A DNA stretch of 64,000 nt from CAVVUC01 sp963751395 (lineage in GTDB: Bacteria; Verrucomicrobiota; Verrucomicrobiia; Chthoniobacterales; Chthoniobacteraceae), in contig CAVVUC010000002.1 of NCBI GenBank assembly GCA_963751395.1, positions 1,674,001 to 1,738,000 of the forward strand, written 5' to 3'. Below the pieces are notes generated by a model. It made no database searches, was not told the origin of the DNA, and saw only the letters and a program-made list of their open reading frames with translations. Shown here piece after piece: positions 51,819-61,075 of this stretch. A program made the translations under genes and the position numbers. Position 1 is the first letter of the stretch, and each line of letters begins with the position of its first letter.

Positions 51819-52142
51819 TTATCCGTTTCGGTCGTCCCGGTCACGCTTGACAAGCCGGGTCTTGCGGAAACGCATCTCACCCCGCATGACATAAAGCACG
51901 AACACCCGCGCACCGTCGTAACGGTAGAAAACGCGACAAGGAGCCTCGACAATCTGGCGGTAACGGGACCGCCGCATTTCGGGCGGACGGGAACCGCTCT
52001 CGGGCTGCTCCGCAAGCTGCCCGACGTGCTGAAAGACTCGCTGAACCAGACGCCGCGCCGCCTGCGGGTCATCAAGGGCGATGTAATCGGCTATGGCATC
52101 GAGGTCGTGGAGAGCCGGTTCAGTCCAGATTATTTCAGCCAT
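51819..52142 (-). CDS. ParE/RelE-superfamily toxin
   Basis: A 107-residue type II toxin. The start MAEIIWTEPALHDLDAIADY and the middle RLVQRVFQHVGQLAEQPESG with YRQIVEAPCRVFYRYDGARV are characteristic of ParE toxins. The partner gene upstream overlaps it by 13 bp. Expected to block gyrase or translation; target unproven. The gene is intact. It is in opposite orientation to the EEP gene, with 34 bp between stops. Confidence 0.9.
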   Translation of the reverse strand: MAEIIWTEPALHDLDAIADYIALDDPQAARRLVQRVFQHVGQLAEQPESGSRPPEMRRSRYRQIVEAPCRVFYRYDGARVFVLYVMRGEMRFRKTRLVKRDRDDRNG

Positions 52143-52387
52143 CGCGCCATGCGTTTTTTGGCTTCGGCATGGGAGACAACGCGCCCCTCGTCAATGGCGC
52201 GTTCGCCACGGGCGATGCCCTCCAAAATATCGAGGCGGCGGTTCAGGGTGTCGAACGCGGAGACGGCCATGAGATAGGCCGCAGGCTTGCCGTGCTGGGT
52301 GATGAGCACGGGGTCCTGGTCGGATTCAAGGCCGGCGATGATTTCGGTGGCCTTGCGCTTGAGCGTGGTGACGAGTTCAGTTCGCAT
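52130..52387 (-). CDS. Phd/YefM-type antitoxin
   Basis: An 85-residue protein beginning MRTELVTTLKRKATEIIAGL with the N-terminal DNA-binding fold of Phd/YefM antitoxins (SDQDPVLITQHGKPAAYLMA is the conserved core). The C-terminal helical part (RRLDILEGIARGERAIDEG) should bind the ParE toxin encoded directly after it with a 13-bp overlap. Operon autorepression is expected from the family. Confidence 0.9.
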   Translation of the reverse strand: MRTELVTTLKRKATEIIAGLESDQDPVLITQHGKPAAYLMAVSAFDTLNRRLDILEGIARGERAIDEGRVVSHAEAKKRMARWLK

Positions 52388-52580
52388 GAAGTGCTACTTT
52401 AGTGCCAATCTATTCCAGGGCAAGCGTTCAACAATTTAGGATTTAAGATTTCGCTACCCCTGCTTCGACGATCCAACGCTGATGAATACAGGGAATGCAG
52501 AAAAATCTTCACGCTTGGCTTTTCTCCACAAACCGTTAGAAGTGAATTAACTGGATGAAGACAAAAAACACAGGTCATGT

Positions 52581-53371
52581 TTGCTTCCTGACGTGGAGGA
52601 TGCCTACACCCTGTTAGCCCTCATGAACAGACTACTCGAGATAGGCTTCGTGCCAGCAGGTCATTGGATACTGGAGGACGACAAGCTCAAGTTCGAACTG
52701 ACTCGGCTCTCGACGCAGAAGAACATCCTTTACGCCTTCGTATGCGACGGTCAGGTCAAGTATGTTGGCAAGACCATTCGCGCGCTCGCGATCCGAATGT
52801 CCGGGTATAAGACACCAGGAATAACGCAGACTACAAACATCAACAATCATCGCCGCATTAAGGAGCTTCTCTCTCTTCGTGTTGCCGTCGAAATCCTAGC
52901 CCTGCCTGATAACGGACTTCTACACTACGGACAGTTTCATCTCAATCTTGCCGCCGCTTTGGAAGACGCGATCGTTCGGGTAATAAATCCAGAATGGAAC
53001 GGAGGAAAAGCGGAAGAAAAGATTCGCTTGTCTGATATCCCGACAACAGGGTCTGAGCCTCCAGCGGCAATCATTGGAACGTTCTCGTTCACTCTGCAAC
53101 CGACATACTACCGCAGCGGGTTCTTCAATGTTGGTGTTTCATCTCAGAAGTACTTGGGCTCTGATGGTGAAACGATAGAGTTGTTCCTGGGAGATGGAAT
53201 CAACCAATTCTCGGTTCAATCAATCGCCGCGCCAATACGAACGGTACGCCACGCATCATGGGCGGAACCGGCCTCAGGGACTGGTTCAACAGGAATGCTT
53301 CAGAGATGGACAGTGTTTCGGTTGAAGTGTTGTCACCAAATGCAATCCGCCTGCGCGTCAATGAGGGCTAA
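52581..53371 (+). CDS. GIY-YIG-like nuclease-domain protein, one frameshift
   Basis: About 263 residues when repaired; start is TTG at 52581 or possibly the ATG at 52624. A GIY-YIG-like core is visible near 50-75: NILYAFVCDGQVKYVGKT followed by a conserved-type Arg (RALAIRMSG). The domain continues to LEDAIVRVINPEWNGG, where a family-like Glu/Asn end is expected. The second half has TFSFTLQPTYYRSGFFNVGV and a C-terminal end SVEVLSPNAIRLRVNEG that is only in another frame; one base is missing near 53205-53214. Without repair the frame reads on to 53435 with a nonsense tail. Partner gene not obvious. It may be a nuclease of a restriction or mobile origin. Confidence 0.65.
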
Positions 53372-53451
53372 CCAAGCCGCTGGAGGCAATGCCGGGGAGC
53401 GCCGGTCGAGCGCTCGTTCCGATCCACCACCGTGAGATACCTGCGAAAGAC

Positions 53452-53799
53452 ATGATCTTATTTCTTTTGTTCTGGCTGCTTCCAAATTTCGTCGTCGGAT
53501 ATGCGATCGGAAGATGGAAAGGAACGCATCTTTCTTCGATGTTCCTTTGCATTTTGCTGGGTCCGCTTGGCTGGATTTTGGCCGCATTGTTTCCCTCCGT
53601 TGTAATCAAATGCCCAAACTGTCTGTCCCGAGTTCCCCGCGGAGCCTTGATCTGTCGCGAATGCCGCAGCGCGCTGCCTCCGACAAAGCGACCGTTTCAG
53701 TATGGCTGGTTGATTGTCTGCGTGGTGATCGTGTCGGCAATCGGGATTCCCATTGCAGACAGCATTAAGAAAGACCGTGACCTGCATGAGCGGATCTGA
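53452..53799 (+). CDS. Small membrane protein with zinc ribbon
   Basis: About 115 residues from ATG 53452. Two N-terminal TM helices (MILFLLFWLLPNFVVGYAIG and SSMFLCILLGPLGWILAALF) are followed by a CPNC-CREC zinc ribbon near residues 53-72 and a third TM (YGWLIVCVVIVSAIGIPIAD). It resembles the start of larger bacterial proteins with a zinc-ribbon and TM, function unknown. The stop at 53799 is likely premature: in the next frame the sequence continues as a coiled-coil (LKNREAERLEKISAENREA), so the native protein was longer. Confidence 0.6.
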   Translation: MILFLLFWLLPNFVVGYAIGRWKGTHLSSMFLCILLGPLGWILAALFPSVVIKCPNCLSRVPRGALICRECRSALPPTKRPFQYGWLIVCVVIVSAIGIPIADSIKKDRDLHERI

Positions 53800-54099
53800 A
53801 AAACCGCGAAGCTGAACGGCTCGAAAAGATAAGTGCGGAGAACCGGGAGGCGAATAAATCGGCCAACGCGGAAACTGTTGCAGCTTCCACACCGACGCAA
53901 CCAACCCCGACGCCTCCAGTCTGCAAACTTATAACAATTATCCTTGTCCGAGCCTGCCAGGTGCCCTCAAAAGTATGGTACCGTCACAATCCCTAAAGGA
54001 ACGACGCTTCCGATCATCGCGGTCGAGACCAATGGCATCAGAACTAGGTTTGCAAATTCGGAGACCGTAATTCCAGTCAACGCTACCGATTGGCAATAG
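53800..54099 (+). pseudogene. Frameshifted continuation of the zinc-ribbon membrane protein
   Basis: Coding-like sequence in other frames after the stop. First comes a coiled coil and a Thr/Pro-rich linker (TPTQPTPTPP). Then, after a second shift near 53940-53975, a beta-rich end reads YGTVTIPKGTTLPIIAVETN and stops at 54097-54099. The ends fit a common C-terminal domain of envelope proteins. At least two frameshifts. Confidence 0.5.
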
Positions 54100-54117
54100 T
54101 GTTGGCGGTGTCTTTTC

Positions 54118-54379
54118 TTACGCCGCCAGCTTTCTCCCCGCCTTCACCACAGTCGGTGCGGCGGCGCTGGCGCGGCGGGCGCGGCCTTTTGGCCCAGTTC
54201 TGGAGGCGGGTGATGTCGTCGGCCATCATCTTGCTGAGCGGCACGAATTCCTTGAGCACTTCGGCCACGTCGGATTCCTTCGGCTCGCGATCCTCGTCGA
54301 AGGCAAGGTAAAGCGCCTCCTCGAACACCGCCTCGATCTCCGCGCCGGTGTAGCCCTCGGTCAGCGTGCGCTTCTGGAT
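54118..54379 (-). pseudogene. C-terminal fragment of an AAA+ ATPase
   Basis: The minus strand from 54379 reads KRTLTEGYTGAEIEAVFEEA then DEDREPKESDVAEVLKEF and LSKMMADDITRLQNWAK, the lid subdomain and end of an AAA+ ATPase. There is no start, Walker A or Walker B, so it is a 5'-truncated remnant. A one-base insertion near the end (AAAAGG) shifts the tail away from VVKAGRKLAA and its stop at 54118. It lies directly downstream of the lactonase gene. Confidence 0.7.
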
Positions 54380-54392
54380 TTAGAGTTCGTTA

Positions 54393-55502
54393 TTATGGTT
54401 TGAAGATCACGCACACCGGCGCGCCGACCTCTGCTGTCTGGCCCGTTGGTGTGAGTCTGCCGGTCGTCTGGTCGATCTTCAGCACGGCGATGCGATTGTC
54501 ATCCTGGCCGGCAGCGATGAGCCATTTTCCGCCCGGATCGATGCCGAAGCCGCGCGGCACTTTCACCTGCGCGGGCGCAGCCTCGATCCACTGGAGTTTT
54601 CCATCCGCGCCAATTGCGAAGACGGCGATGGTGTCGTGGGTGCGATTGGAGACGTAGAGCCATTTGCCGTTCGGGTGGCAGAAGATTTCCGCAGTCGAGA
54701 GGCCCTCGGTCGCGGTGCCTTGCGGTAACGTGGAGACTGTCTCCAGCGCCGTGAGCGTGCCCTGCTCAGGATCGCGCGCGAAAGCCGTGACGCTCATGCC
54801 CATTTCGTTGTTGGCGCAGGCATATCTGCCATTCGGATGGATGGCGAAGTGCCGCGGACCGCTGCCGGGCGGCACCTTGCCCGAAGGCGGGTTCGTCGGG
54901 GTGAGCGTGCCCTTTGTGGCGTCGAAGCGATAGATCCAGACATTGTCGCTGCCGAGGTCGCAGCCATAAGCGAACTTGTTGCCCGCGTCGGTGTAGATCG
55001 CGTGGCCGTAGGATTTCGTCTGCCGCTTCGGGTTCGGCCCCGAGCCTTCAAGCTGAATGAAAGCCGTTCGTTCGCGCAGCGAACCATCCTCCTGTGTCTG
55101 GAGGACCGCGAGGCTGCCGCCGGCGTAATTCGCCGCGAGCACATTGCGCCCCGTCGCATCCACCCAGACATGACAGGTGCCCGCGCCGCCGGTGGGCAGT
55201 TCGTTTAACTTCGTCAGCCTGCCGTCCGCATTCACGGCAAACGCCGCGACGCCACCACCGCCTGCTTCCGCCACCGAGTAGAGGCTTTTGCCGTTGGGTG
55301 AAAGCGCGAGGAAGCTCGGGTTTCCGGTTTCAGCCACAAGCTCCAGTGAACCGAGCTTGCCCGTCCCGGTATCGAGCTTTCCGACGTAGATGCCCTTGCT
55401 CCTGCCGCCGCGAGTGTAAGTGCCGAGATAGAATGTTGCTTCGTCTGCAAGTGCCGTCGAGAGGAACGCAACAACCAGCGCGAGGGGGATGAGAAGTTTC
55501 AT
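54393..55502 (-). CDS. Secreted lactonase (YbhE/6-phosphogluconolactonase-type beta-propeller)
   Basis: A 369-residue protein with signal peptide MKLLIPLALVVAFLSTALAD. It folds as a seven-bladed propeller of the lactonase family: start FYLGTYTRGGRSKGIYVGKL, repeated blades NPSFLALSPNGKSLYSV, AGTCHVWVDATGRNVLAANY and GPRHFAIHPNGRYACANNEM, and the end TAEIFCHPNGKWLYVSNRTH. It is exported, so a role on extracellular lactones or sugar acids is more likely than the pentose phosphate pathway. It stands alone. Confidence 0.9.
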   Translation of the reverse strand: MKLLIPLALVVAFLSTALADEATFYLGTYTRGGRSKGIYVGKLDTGTGKLGSLELVAETGNPSFLALSPNGKSLYSVAEAGGGGVAAFAVNADGRLTKLNELPTGGAGTCHVWVDATGRNVLAANYAGGSLAVLQTQEDGSLRERTAFIQLEGSGPNPKRQTKSYGHAIYTDAGNKFAYGCDLGSDNVWIYRFDATKGTLTPTNPPSGKVPPGSGPRHFAIHPNGRYACANNEMGMSVTAFARDPEQGTLTALETVSTLPQGTATEGLSTAEIFCHPNGKWLYVSNRTHDTIAVFAIGADGKLQWIEAAPAQVKVPRGFGIDPGGKWLIAAGQDDNRIAVLKIDQTTGRLTPTGQTAEVGAPVCVIFKP

Positions 55503-55740
55503 GAGGGTGCGCAGTGTGCTGCGAAAGCCGGCGCGGCTTCAAGCATGGACACGGAGTCGCTGTGGCATGATGACGTGACTTCGTTTCCGGGATACTGGTG
55601 CGGCGAGATGCGCAGGGTGGGGGAGCAATGGAGTTGGTGTGGTAAGTTGCTCTCCAGGTTCAGGCTCATGAGCGCATCGAAATAAATGACGCGATTTGTC
55701 TTTCTTAATTGCGAGACGAGATGCTAGAGCTATCAGGCGG

Positions 55741-58497
55741 ATGAATGGCAAACCAACAGAGGATCAGCCCAAATCGCTGGCGGATATTCTCGCCGAGGAA
55801 CTCGATGGGTGCGCGGGCAGCAGTTGCACCCAGGACGAGCCGGCTGAAGTGAAGCAGGCGAAGTTGAAGAAAGTGTATGAGCGTATTCATGCACTGGAGC
55901 CAAAGCGCTCGGCATTGTGTCTGTCCGGCGGCGGAATTCGCAGTGCGAGCTTTGGCCTCGGAATTTTGCAGGGTTTGGCGAGGCACGGTTTGCTGGAGCA
56001 GTTCGATTATCTATCGACAGTTTCCGGGGGCGGGTACGTCGGTGGCTGGCTGACGGCGTGGATGAAGAACCACCAAGAGCATCGCGCGGGCGTGCTCAAG
56101 GAGTTGCGCAAGCAGCCGCAAAAAACGCTGATGCCCGAGCCGGAACCGATCCGGCATTTGCGCGCATACAACAATTACCTGACGCCCAAGCTCGGTTTCT
56201 TTTCCGCAGACACGTGGACCCTGATCGCGACATTTCTGCGCAACATGCTTTTGAACTGGCTGATCCTGATCTCCTGGCTCGCTGCCGCCATGATGGTGCC
56301 GCGCTTTTGTCTGGCGGCGGTTCCGTTACAACCCGGAGACGTGATGCTGAAGATCCTGCTGGGGCTGGGCACGGCCCTGATCGCAAGCGCAATGGCTTAT
56401 ACAGTTCTCGACCTGCCTTGCTCGGGCAACGCAAACTGGTCTCAGCGCCGTTTCATTTTGCTCCGGCAACTGCCGCTTTTTCTTGCGGCGCTTTGTCTTG
56501 CCGAATGGTGGAGCGGTTTCTGCACTCTTCATGGTGCAGACCAGGCGGCATTCTTGAAAACGCCCGACGGTGTCTGGTCATTCGCCGGCTACCTGGCCTT
56601 CGCTTATTTTGCCGGCGGTTTGCTCGTGGACATCGGCTCCGGCTTTATAAAGAAGACGCCCCGAAAGTTTGAGGCTCTGCCATGGATCGCGCGCCTTCTC
56701 GGCGTGGCGGTTTCGACGGCGCTCGGCGGGGTTGTGTTGTGGGCGGTGGCCGCATGGGTTTTTCCCGATCCCGCTGGCGACGCCCGACGCTACACCTGCT
56801 TCGCACCGCCACTGATTCTGGGCGTATTCATGCTCGTGAATTTTCTGTTTGCCGGCCTCGCAAGCCGTGTGTCGGCGGACGAAGATCGCGAATGGTGGGG
56901 CCGCTCGGCGGCCTGGCTGATCATCACCGCGGTCGCGTGGACTGCCAGCGCCGGTCTCGTGATTTTCGGTCCGTTCCTGTTCACGTATGAGGGGCCTCTT
57001 CTCAAAGCACTGCTGGGTGCGACAGGCGGGGTGACCGGTTTGATCGCAGCAGCTTTCGGATTCAGTTCCAGGAGCGCAGCCAGGGAATCCTCGCCATCAG
57101 GTCTGCTCACTCAATTGCTTCCAGTCCTGGCAGCGATTGTCTTTTTCCTTTTCCTGTCGCTCGGGATTTCGAGATTGCTCGACGGCACGACCGCTTTGTC
57201 GTTTCGCGTCGGCGAAATCTATGCCGTAAGGATGTATTCGAAAACCGCCACACCGTCAGACGCAGGAGACCCAGGCCAGACGAGCGCTCAAGTGTTCGAT
57301 GTGCCGAAGTGGACGCAAGCCTATCGGAAACAGGTCGTGGAAGATCTGCTGTTCACAATGGGGATGCTCGCTGCCGGGATCGCGTTCGGGTTCTTCATCA
57401 ACGTGAACAAATTCTCGCTGCACGCCGTTTATCGGAGCAGGTTGATTCGCGCATTCCTGGGCGCCTCGCGTCCGAGAGACAAACGGAAGCCACACAGGTT
57501 CACAGGCTTCGATCCGGAGGACGACGTGAAGATGCGCGATTTGGAAAAGGAGAAACCTTTCCACCTCGTCAATATCGCGCTGAATCTGGTCCGCGGTGAG
57601 GAACTGGCCTGGCAGGAACGCAAGGCGGAATCGTTCACTGTCAGCCGGCTGCACAGCGGATGTTGGCGGACAGGTTATCGCTCATCGGAGGCTTATGGCG
57701 ACGGCATTTCGCTTGGAACGGCGCTGGCGATCTCTGGGGCGGCAGCAAGCCCGAACATGGGCTATCATTCGTCGCCGGTCGTCGGGTTTTTGATGACGCT
57801 TTTCAATCTCCGCCTTGGCTGGTGGCTCGGCAATCCAGCCGGTGCTGCGTGGGACAAGGCCGGTCCGATCTATGCGGTCGGGCCGCTTTTTGCCGAGGCA
57901 GGCGGAAATACGACAGACAAATATAAGTACGTGAATTTGTCCGACGGGGGGCATTTCGAAAACCTCGGTCTTTACGAAATGGTGCTGCGGCGCTGTCATT
58001 TCATCGTCGCCATCGATGCTGGCTGCGACAAGGAATACGTATTCGAGGACCTGGGAAATGCATTGAGGAAGATCCGGATCGATTTTGGCGTCCAAATCGA
58101 CATGAAAGTTTCGTCGCCGAAGCTGGCGAAAGGGCAGATTCACCACTGTGCCTTCGGTCGCATTCGTTACTCCGAAGTCGATGGCGCGGGTACCGACGGC
58201 TGGCTGGTTTACATCAAACCGGTGCTTTCCGGGGAGGAGTCCGCCGATATTGCCAATTATGCGGCAGCGCATCCGGAGTTTCCGCATGAAAGCACAGCCG
58301 ACCAATGGTTTAGCGAATCGCAATTCGAGAGCTATCGCGCGCTGGGTGAACATTCGATCGAAAGCATTTGCGGAGCGGATTTTGATTCCAAAACGCTCTC
58401 GGAATTTTTTAACCAAGCGCAAGAGCAAGTTGGAGAGGGATCCGCTGGAGATTCGCCTCGCGCTGAGATTGAAAAGGCCGGAATCCCGCGGGGTTAA
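55741..58497 (+). CDS. Patatin-like phospholipase with about ten inserted TM helices
   Basis: About 918 residues. The patatin oxyanion loop GGGIRSASFG is near residue 62, and the nucleophile segment FDYLSTVSGGGYVGGW is near 92-103 (Ser in TVSGGG). The catalytic Asp is in NLSDGGHFENLGLYE near 735. Between them lie about ten TM segments (for example LLNWLILISWLAAAMMV, IARLLGVAVSTALGGVVLWA, LLPVLAAIVFFLFLSLGISR). The N-terminus has KPKRSALCL. So the catalytic halves flank a membrane domain. ATG 55741 is chosen; a TTG at 55696 is possible. It should act at the inner membrane on phospholipids. No partner gene is evident. Confidence 0.85.
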   Translation: MNGKPTEDQPKSLADILAEELDGCAGSSCTQDEPAEVKQAKLKKVYERIHALEPKRSALCLSGGGIRSASFGLGILQGLARHGLLEQFDYLSTVSGGGYVGGWLTAWMKNHQEHRAGVLKELRKQPQKTLMPEPEPIRHLRAYNNYLTPKLGFFSADTWTLIATFLRNMLLNWLILISWLAAAMMVPRFCLAAVPLQPGDVMLKILLGLGTALIASAMAYTVLDLPCSGNANWSQRRFILLRQLPLFLAALCLAEWWSGFCTLHGADQAAFLKTPDGVWSFAGYLAFAYFAGGLLVDIGSGFIKKTPRKFEALPWIARLLGVAVSTALGGVVLWAVAAWVFPDPAGDARRYTCFAPPLILGVFMLVNFLFAGLASRVSADEDREWWGRSAAWLIITAVAWTASAGLVIFGPFLFTYEGPLLKALLGATGGVTGLIAAAFGFSSRSAARESSPSGLLTQLLPVLAAIVFFLFLSLGISRLLDGTTALSFRVGEIYAVRMYSKTATPSDAGDPGQTSAQVFDVPKWTQAYRKQVVEDLLFTMGMLAAGIAFGFFINVNKFSLHAVYRSRLIRAFLGASRPRDKRKPHRFTGFDPEDDVKMRDLEKEKPFHLVNIALNLVRGEELAWQERKAESFTVSRLHSGCWRTGYRSSEAYGDGISLGTALAISGAAASPNMGYHSSPVVGFLMTLFNLRLGWWLGNPAGAAWDKAGPIYAVGPLFAEAGGNTTDKYKYVNLSDGGHFENLGLYEMVLRRCHFIVAIDAGCDKEYVFEDLGNALRKIRIDFGVQIDMKVSSPKLAKGQIHHCAFGRIRYSEVDGAGTDGWLVYIKPVLSGEESADIANYAAAHPEFPHESTADQWFSESQFESYRALGEHSIESICGADFDSKTLSEFFNQAQEQVGEGSAGDSPRAEIEKAGIPRG

Positions 58498-58796
58498 AAG
58501 ATCTGATTTAGCCGCCGGCCTTCAATCCCAGGCAAAGTTCACAAGTTATTCACAATTACGGAAGTCGCCGCCATCAAAGCACATATCCATAACATAATAC
58601 AATGTATGTCATATAAAATAGCGTTCTCTGTTTTTGGCCTCCTTCGGTTTGGAATCGGCCTCGTGTCGAAAAGCCGGTGCGCCACCCCGCCGATTTGCTG
58701 GCTCTGTTTCGGTTTGTGCGATTTGGTTTTGATGTCCAACATGCGCCTCGTGAGCAGATTCTTGCGCCATTCGATTTTTGAACCTGCAAGCCTGCG
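58498..58796. other. Intergenic region upstream of the CHASE2-cyclase gene
   Basis: 299 bp with no gene seen. There is an A/T-rich patch around 58585-58620 (ATAACATAATACAATG) that could hold a promoter for the cyclase gene, but no spacing-correct -35/-10 pair can be defended. Confidence 0.35.
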
Positions 58797-60899
58797 ATGA
58801 TTCGCTGGACGCATCGCCATCCCAAAAGCTCGGCGGCAAGCTGCGCTTTCTGGACGATCCTCGTGCTGGCGCTGCATTTTTCCTACGTGGCCTATCAGCA
58901 GGCCGAACACAGCCTGCGGAATCAACTGATCCGCTTTGGGAAACGCGCCGAACGTGATCCGAATCTCGTTTACCTCGCGCTCGACGAGCCGTCGATGGAT
59001 GTCGTTCACAACGCGTCCCCGGAAGAAATTGCCGCGTCCCCTGCCCTTGGAATGATGAGCCAGGGCTGGCCGTGGCCGCGCCCAACCCACGCGCTGATCC
59101 TCGAACGATTGGTGAAAGCCGGCGCCCGTGTCGTTGCGTTCGATCTGTTGTTCCCCACCCCGCGCGAAGGCGACGAATTGTTTCGAGACGCGCTGGATCG
59201 CTATCGCGACTGCGTTGTCGTCGGCGGTAATTTCATGGAGGACAACCAGGCTGTCTCGTCCACGCGCAATTTCGTTCCGCCGGCACCGACTTTGATCCAG
59301 GACGCAACGCATGACGATCGAGTCGGGTTCGTGAACTTCTGGCCCGATCCGAACGAAATCGTCGTGCGCGAGGTTCGCTATCGCGTCACCGCATCGCAGG
59401 TTTTCCGCACTCCGCCAATGGAGAATGAAACCGTGTTCGAGTCGATCACGGCCCGCATGCTGCGGAAGATTGGTCGCACGGATTTGATCCCCGACGGCGT
59501 GAAGGTCTTCCGCTTTGCAGGCTCGGGCGACGAGGGCGGTTTTCTTCCGGAGTCGGTTTACAAAATTTTCGTGCCGGCGATCTGGGAGAACAATTACAAG
59601 AACGGCGAGTTCTTTCGCGACAAGGTCGTTTTGATCGGCCAGTACGGAAACTTCATGAAGGATCAGCTCCCCACGCCATTCGGCTTGATGTGGGGGCCGG
59701 AGATTCACCTGAACGCGCTGAATGCCGCGCTCAAAAAGGATTTCATCACCACGCTGTCGATTCGCGGCGAGTTCCTGTTGATCGCCGGCGCGGGACTCGC
59801 AGCGCTGCTGCTGAGCTGGTTCGTGCTGCAGCCGATCCTGCGCTTCCTTTTGCTCATCGGCCTCAGCGGACTCTTCGCCGTGGTGGCGGGTCTCCTCTAC
59901 AACCGCTTCGGCACGTTGATTCTGGTGATGAGCCCCATGGTCGCCTTCACCGGCAGCGGCCTCACAGCACTGGCGTGGCAGAGTTATCTCGAGCGAAAAG
60001 AAAAGGCCCAGATGCGTCGCACGATGGAACGTTACATGTCGAAGAACCTTGTGCGTGATCTGCTCGATAATCCGGCCACGTTTTTCGACACCCTCGGCGG
60101 CGTGCGCAAACCGGTGGCAATCATGTTCACCGATCTGCGCGGATTCACGACGATGACCGAAGGCATCGATTCGCAAGAGATTGTCTGTATGCTGAACGAA
60201 TACTTCACCGAAATGGTAAAGCACGTCTTCGCCAACTCCGGCACGCTCGACAAGTTCATCGGCGACGCGATCATGGCCGTATGGGGCAACGTTGTCAGCG
60301 AAGGCCCGGCGCGGGATGTGGAGCTCGCCGTCATCACCGCACTCGCGATGCGGGAAAGTCTTGCCAAGCTCAACGAGCAATGGCTCGCGCGCGGGAGCCT
60401 GCCGCTCGCCATGGGCTGCGGAATCAATTACGGCGAAGCGATCGTCGGCAACATCGGTTCCCCTGAAAAAATGGAACTCACCGTGATCGGCGACGCCGTG
60501 AACCTCGCCTCGCGACTGGAGGGGCTGAGCAAGCAATACGGCACCGACATGGTGCTGGGCCAGGGCGCGGCGGAACTCGCCCGCGACTCGTTTCACCTGC
60601 AATACCTCGACCTCGTGCGCGTGAAAGGAAAACGAAACGCCATCGAAGTCTATGGGGTCATCGGCCCGCGGAACAAACCGCTTGAAGCGGCGACCGCAAG
60701 TTACCTCGACGTTTATGCTCAGGGCATCCAGAAATACCGCGCCCGCGATTTCGCCGGCGCGCTCGAATCCTTCCGCGAATCGCTTACCATCGCAGGCGCA
60801 GACGTCATGGCGCAGTTGTATATCAACCGATGCCTGGAGCTGCTGAAGAATCCGCCCGATGAGTCATGGGACGGCATCATGGTGATGACGACGAAGTAA
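58797..60899 (+). CDS. CHASE2-domain adenylate cyclase
   Basis: About 700 residues. An N-terminal TM is followed by a large periplasmic CHASE2 domain (PNLVYLALDEPSMDVVHN, RVVAFDLLFPTPREGDELF, FRDKVVLIGQYGNFMKDQLP). Three TM helices follow (LLIAGAGLAALLLSWFVLQP, LLLIGLSGLFAVVAGLLYNR, LILVMSPMVAFTGSGLTALA). Then a class III cyclase domain has IMFTDLRGFTTMTEG, LDKFIGDAIMAVWGN (Lys), and TVIGDAVNLASRLEGLS (Asn/Arg). The C-terminal tail (AQGIQKYRARDFAGALESFR) looks like one TPR-type repeat. Output is probably cAMP. It is the second cyclase in the window. Confidence 0.92.
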   Translation: MIRWTHRHPKSSAASCAFWTILVLALHFSYVAYQQAEHSLRNQLIRFGKRAERDPNLVYLALDEPSMDVVHNASPEEIAASPALGMMSQGWPWPRPTHALILERLVKAGARVVAFDLLFPTPREGDELFRDALDRYRDCVVVGGNFMEDNQAVSSTRNFVPPAPTLIQDATHDDRVGFVNFWPDPNEIVVREVRYRVTASQVFRTPPMENETVFESITARMLRKIGRTDLIPDGVKVFRFAGSGDEGGFLPESVYKIFVPAIWENNYKNGEFFRDKVVLIGQYGNFMKDQLPTPFGLMWGPEIHLNALNAALKKDFITTLSIRGEFLLIAGAGLAALLLSWFVLQPILRFLLLIGLSGLFAVVAGLLYNRFGTLILVMSPMVAFTGSGLTALAWQSYLERKEKAQMRRTMERYMSKNLVRDLLDNPATFFDTLGGVRKPVAIMFTDLRGFTTMTEGIDSQEIVCMLNEYFTEMVKHVFANSGTLDKFIGDAIMAVWGNVVSEGPARDVELAVITALAMRESLAKLNEQWLARGSLPLAMGCGINYGEAIVGNIGSPEKMELTVIGDAVNLASRLEGLSKQYGTDMVLGQGAAELARDSFHLQYLDLVRVKGKRNAIEVYGVIGPRNKPLEAATASYLDVYAQGIQKYRARDFAGALESFRESLTIAGADVMAQLYINRCLELLKNPPDESWDGIMVMTTK

Positions 60900-61075
60900 G
60901 GTGGATCGACCACTCCGTGGGTGATGCGTCTCCCAGCCTGCGAAGCAGCAAATCGGAATGCGCCTGTCGGCGGTGGGCAAACGCATCGCGCGCCCGTTCG
61001 ACAAGCTCAGGACAGGCTCCGCGCCCGATCCACCCCAAGCTTGCGTTGCTTTTGGTTCATCGTCATTTTCCCGCG

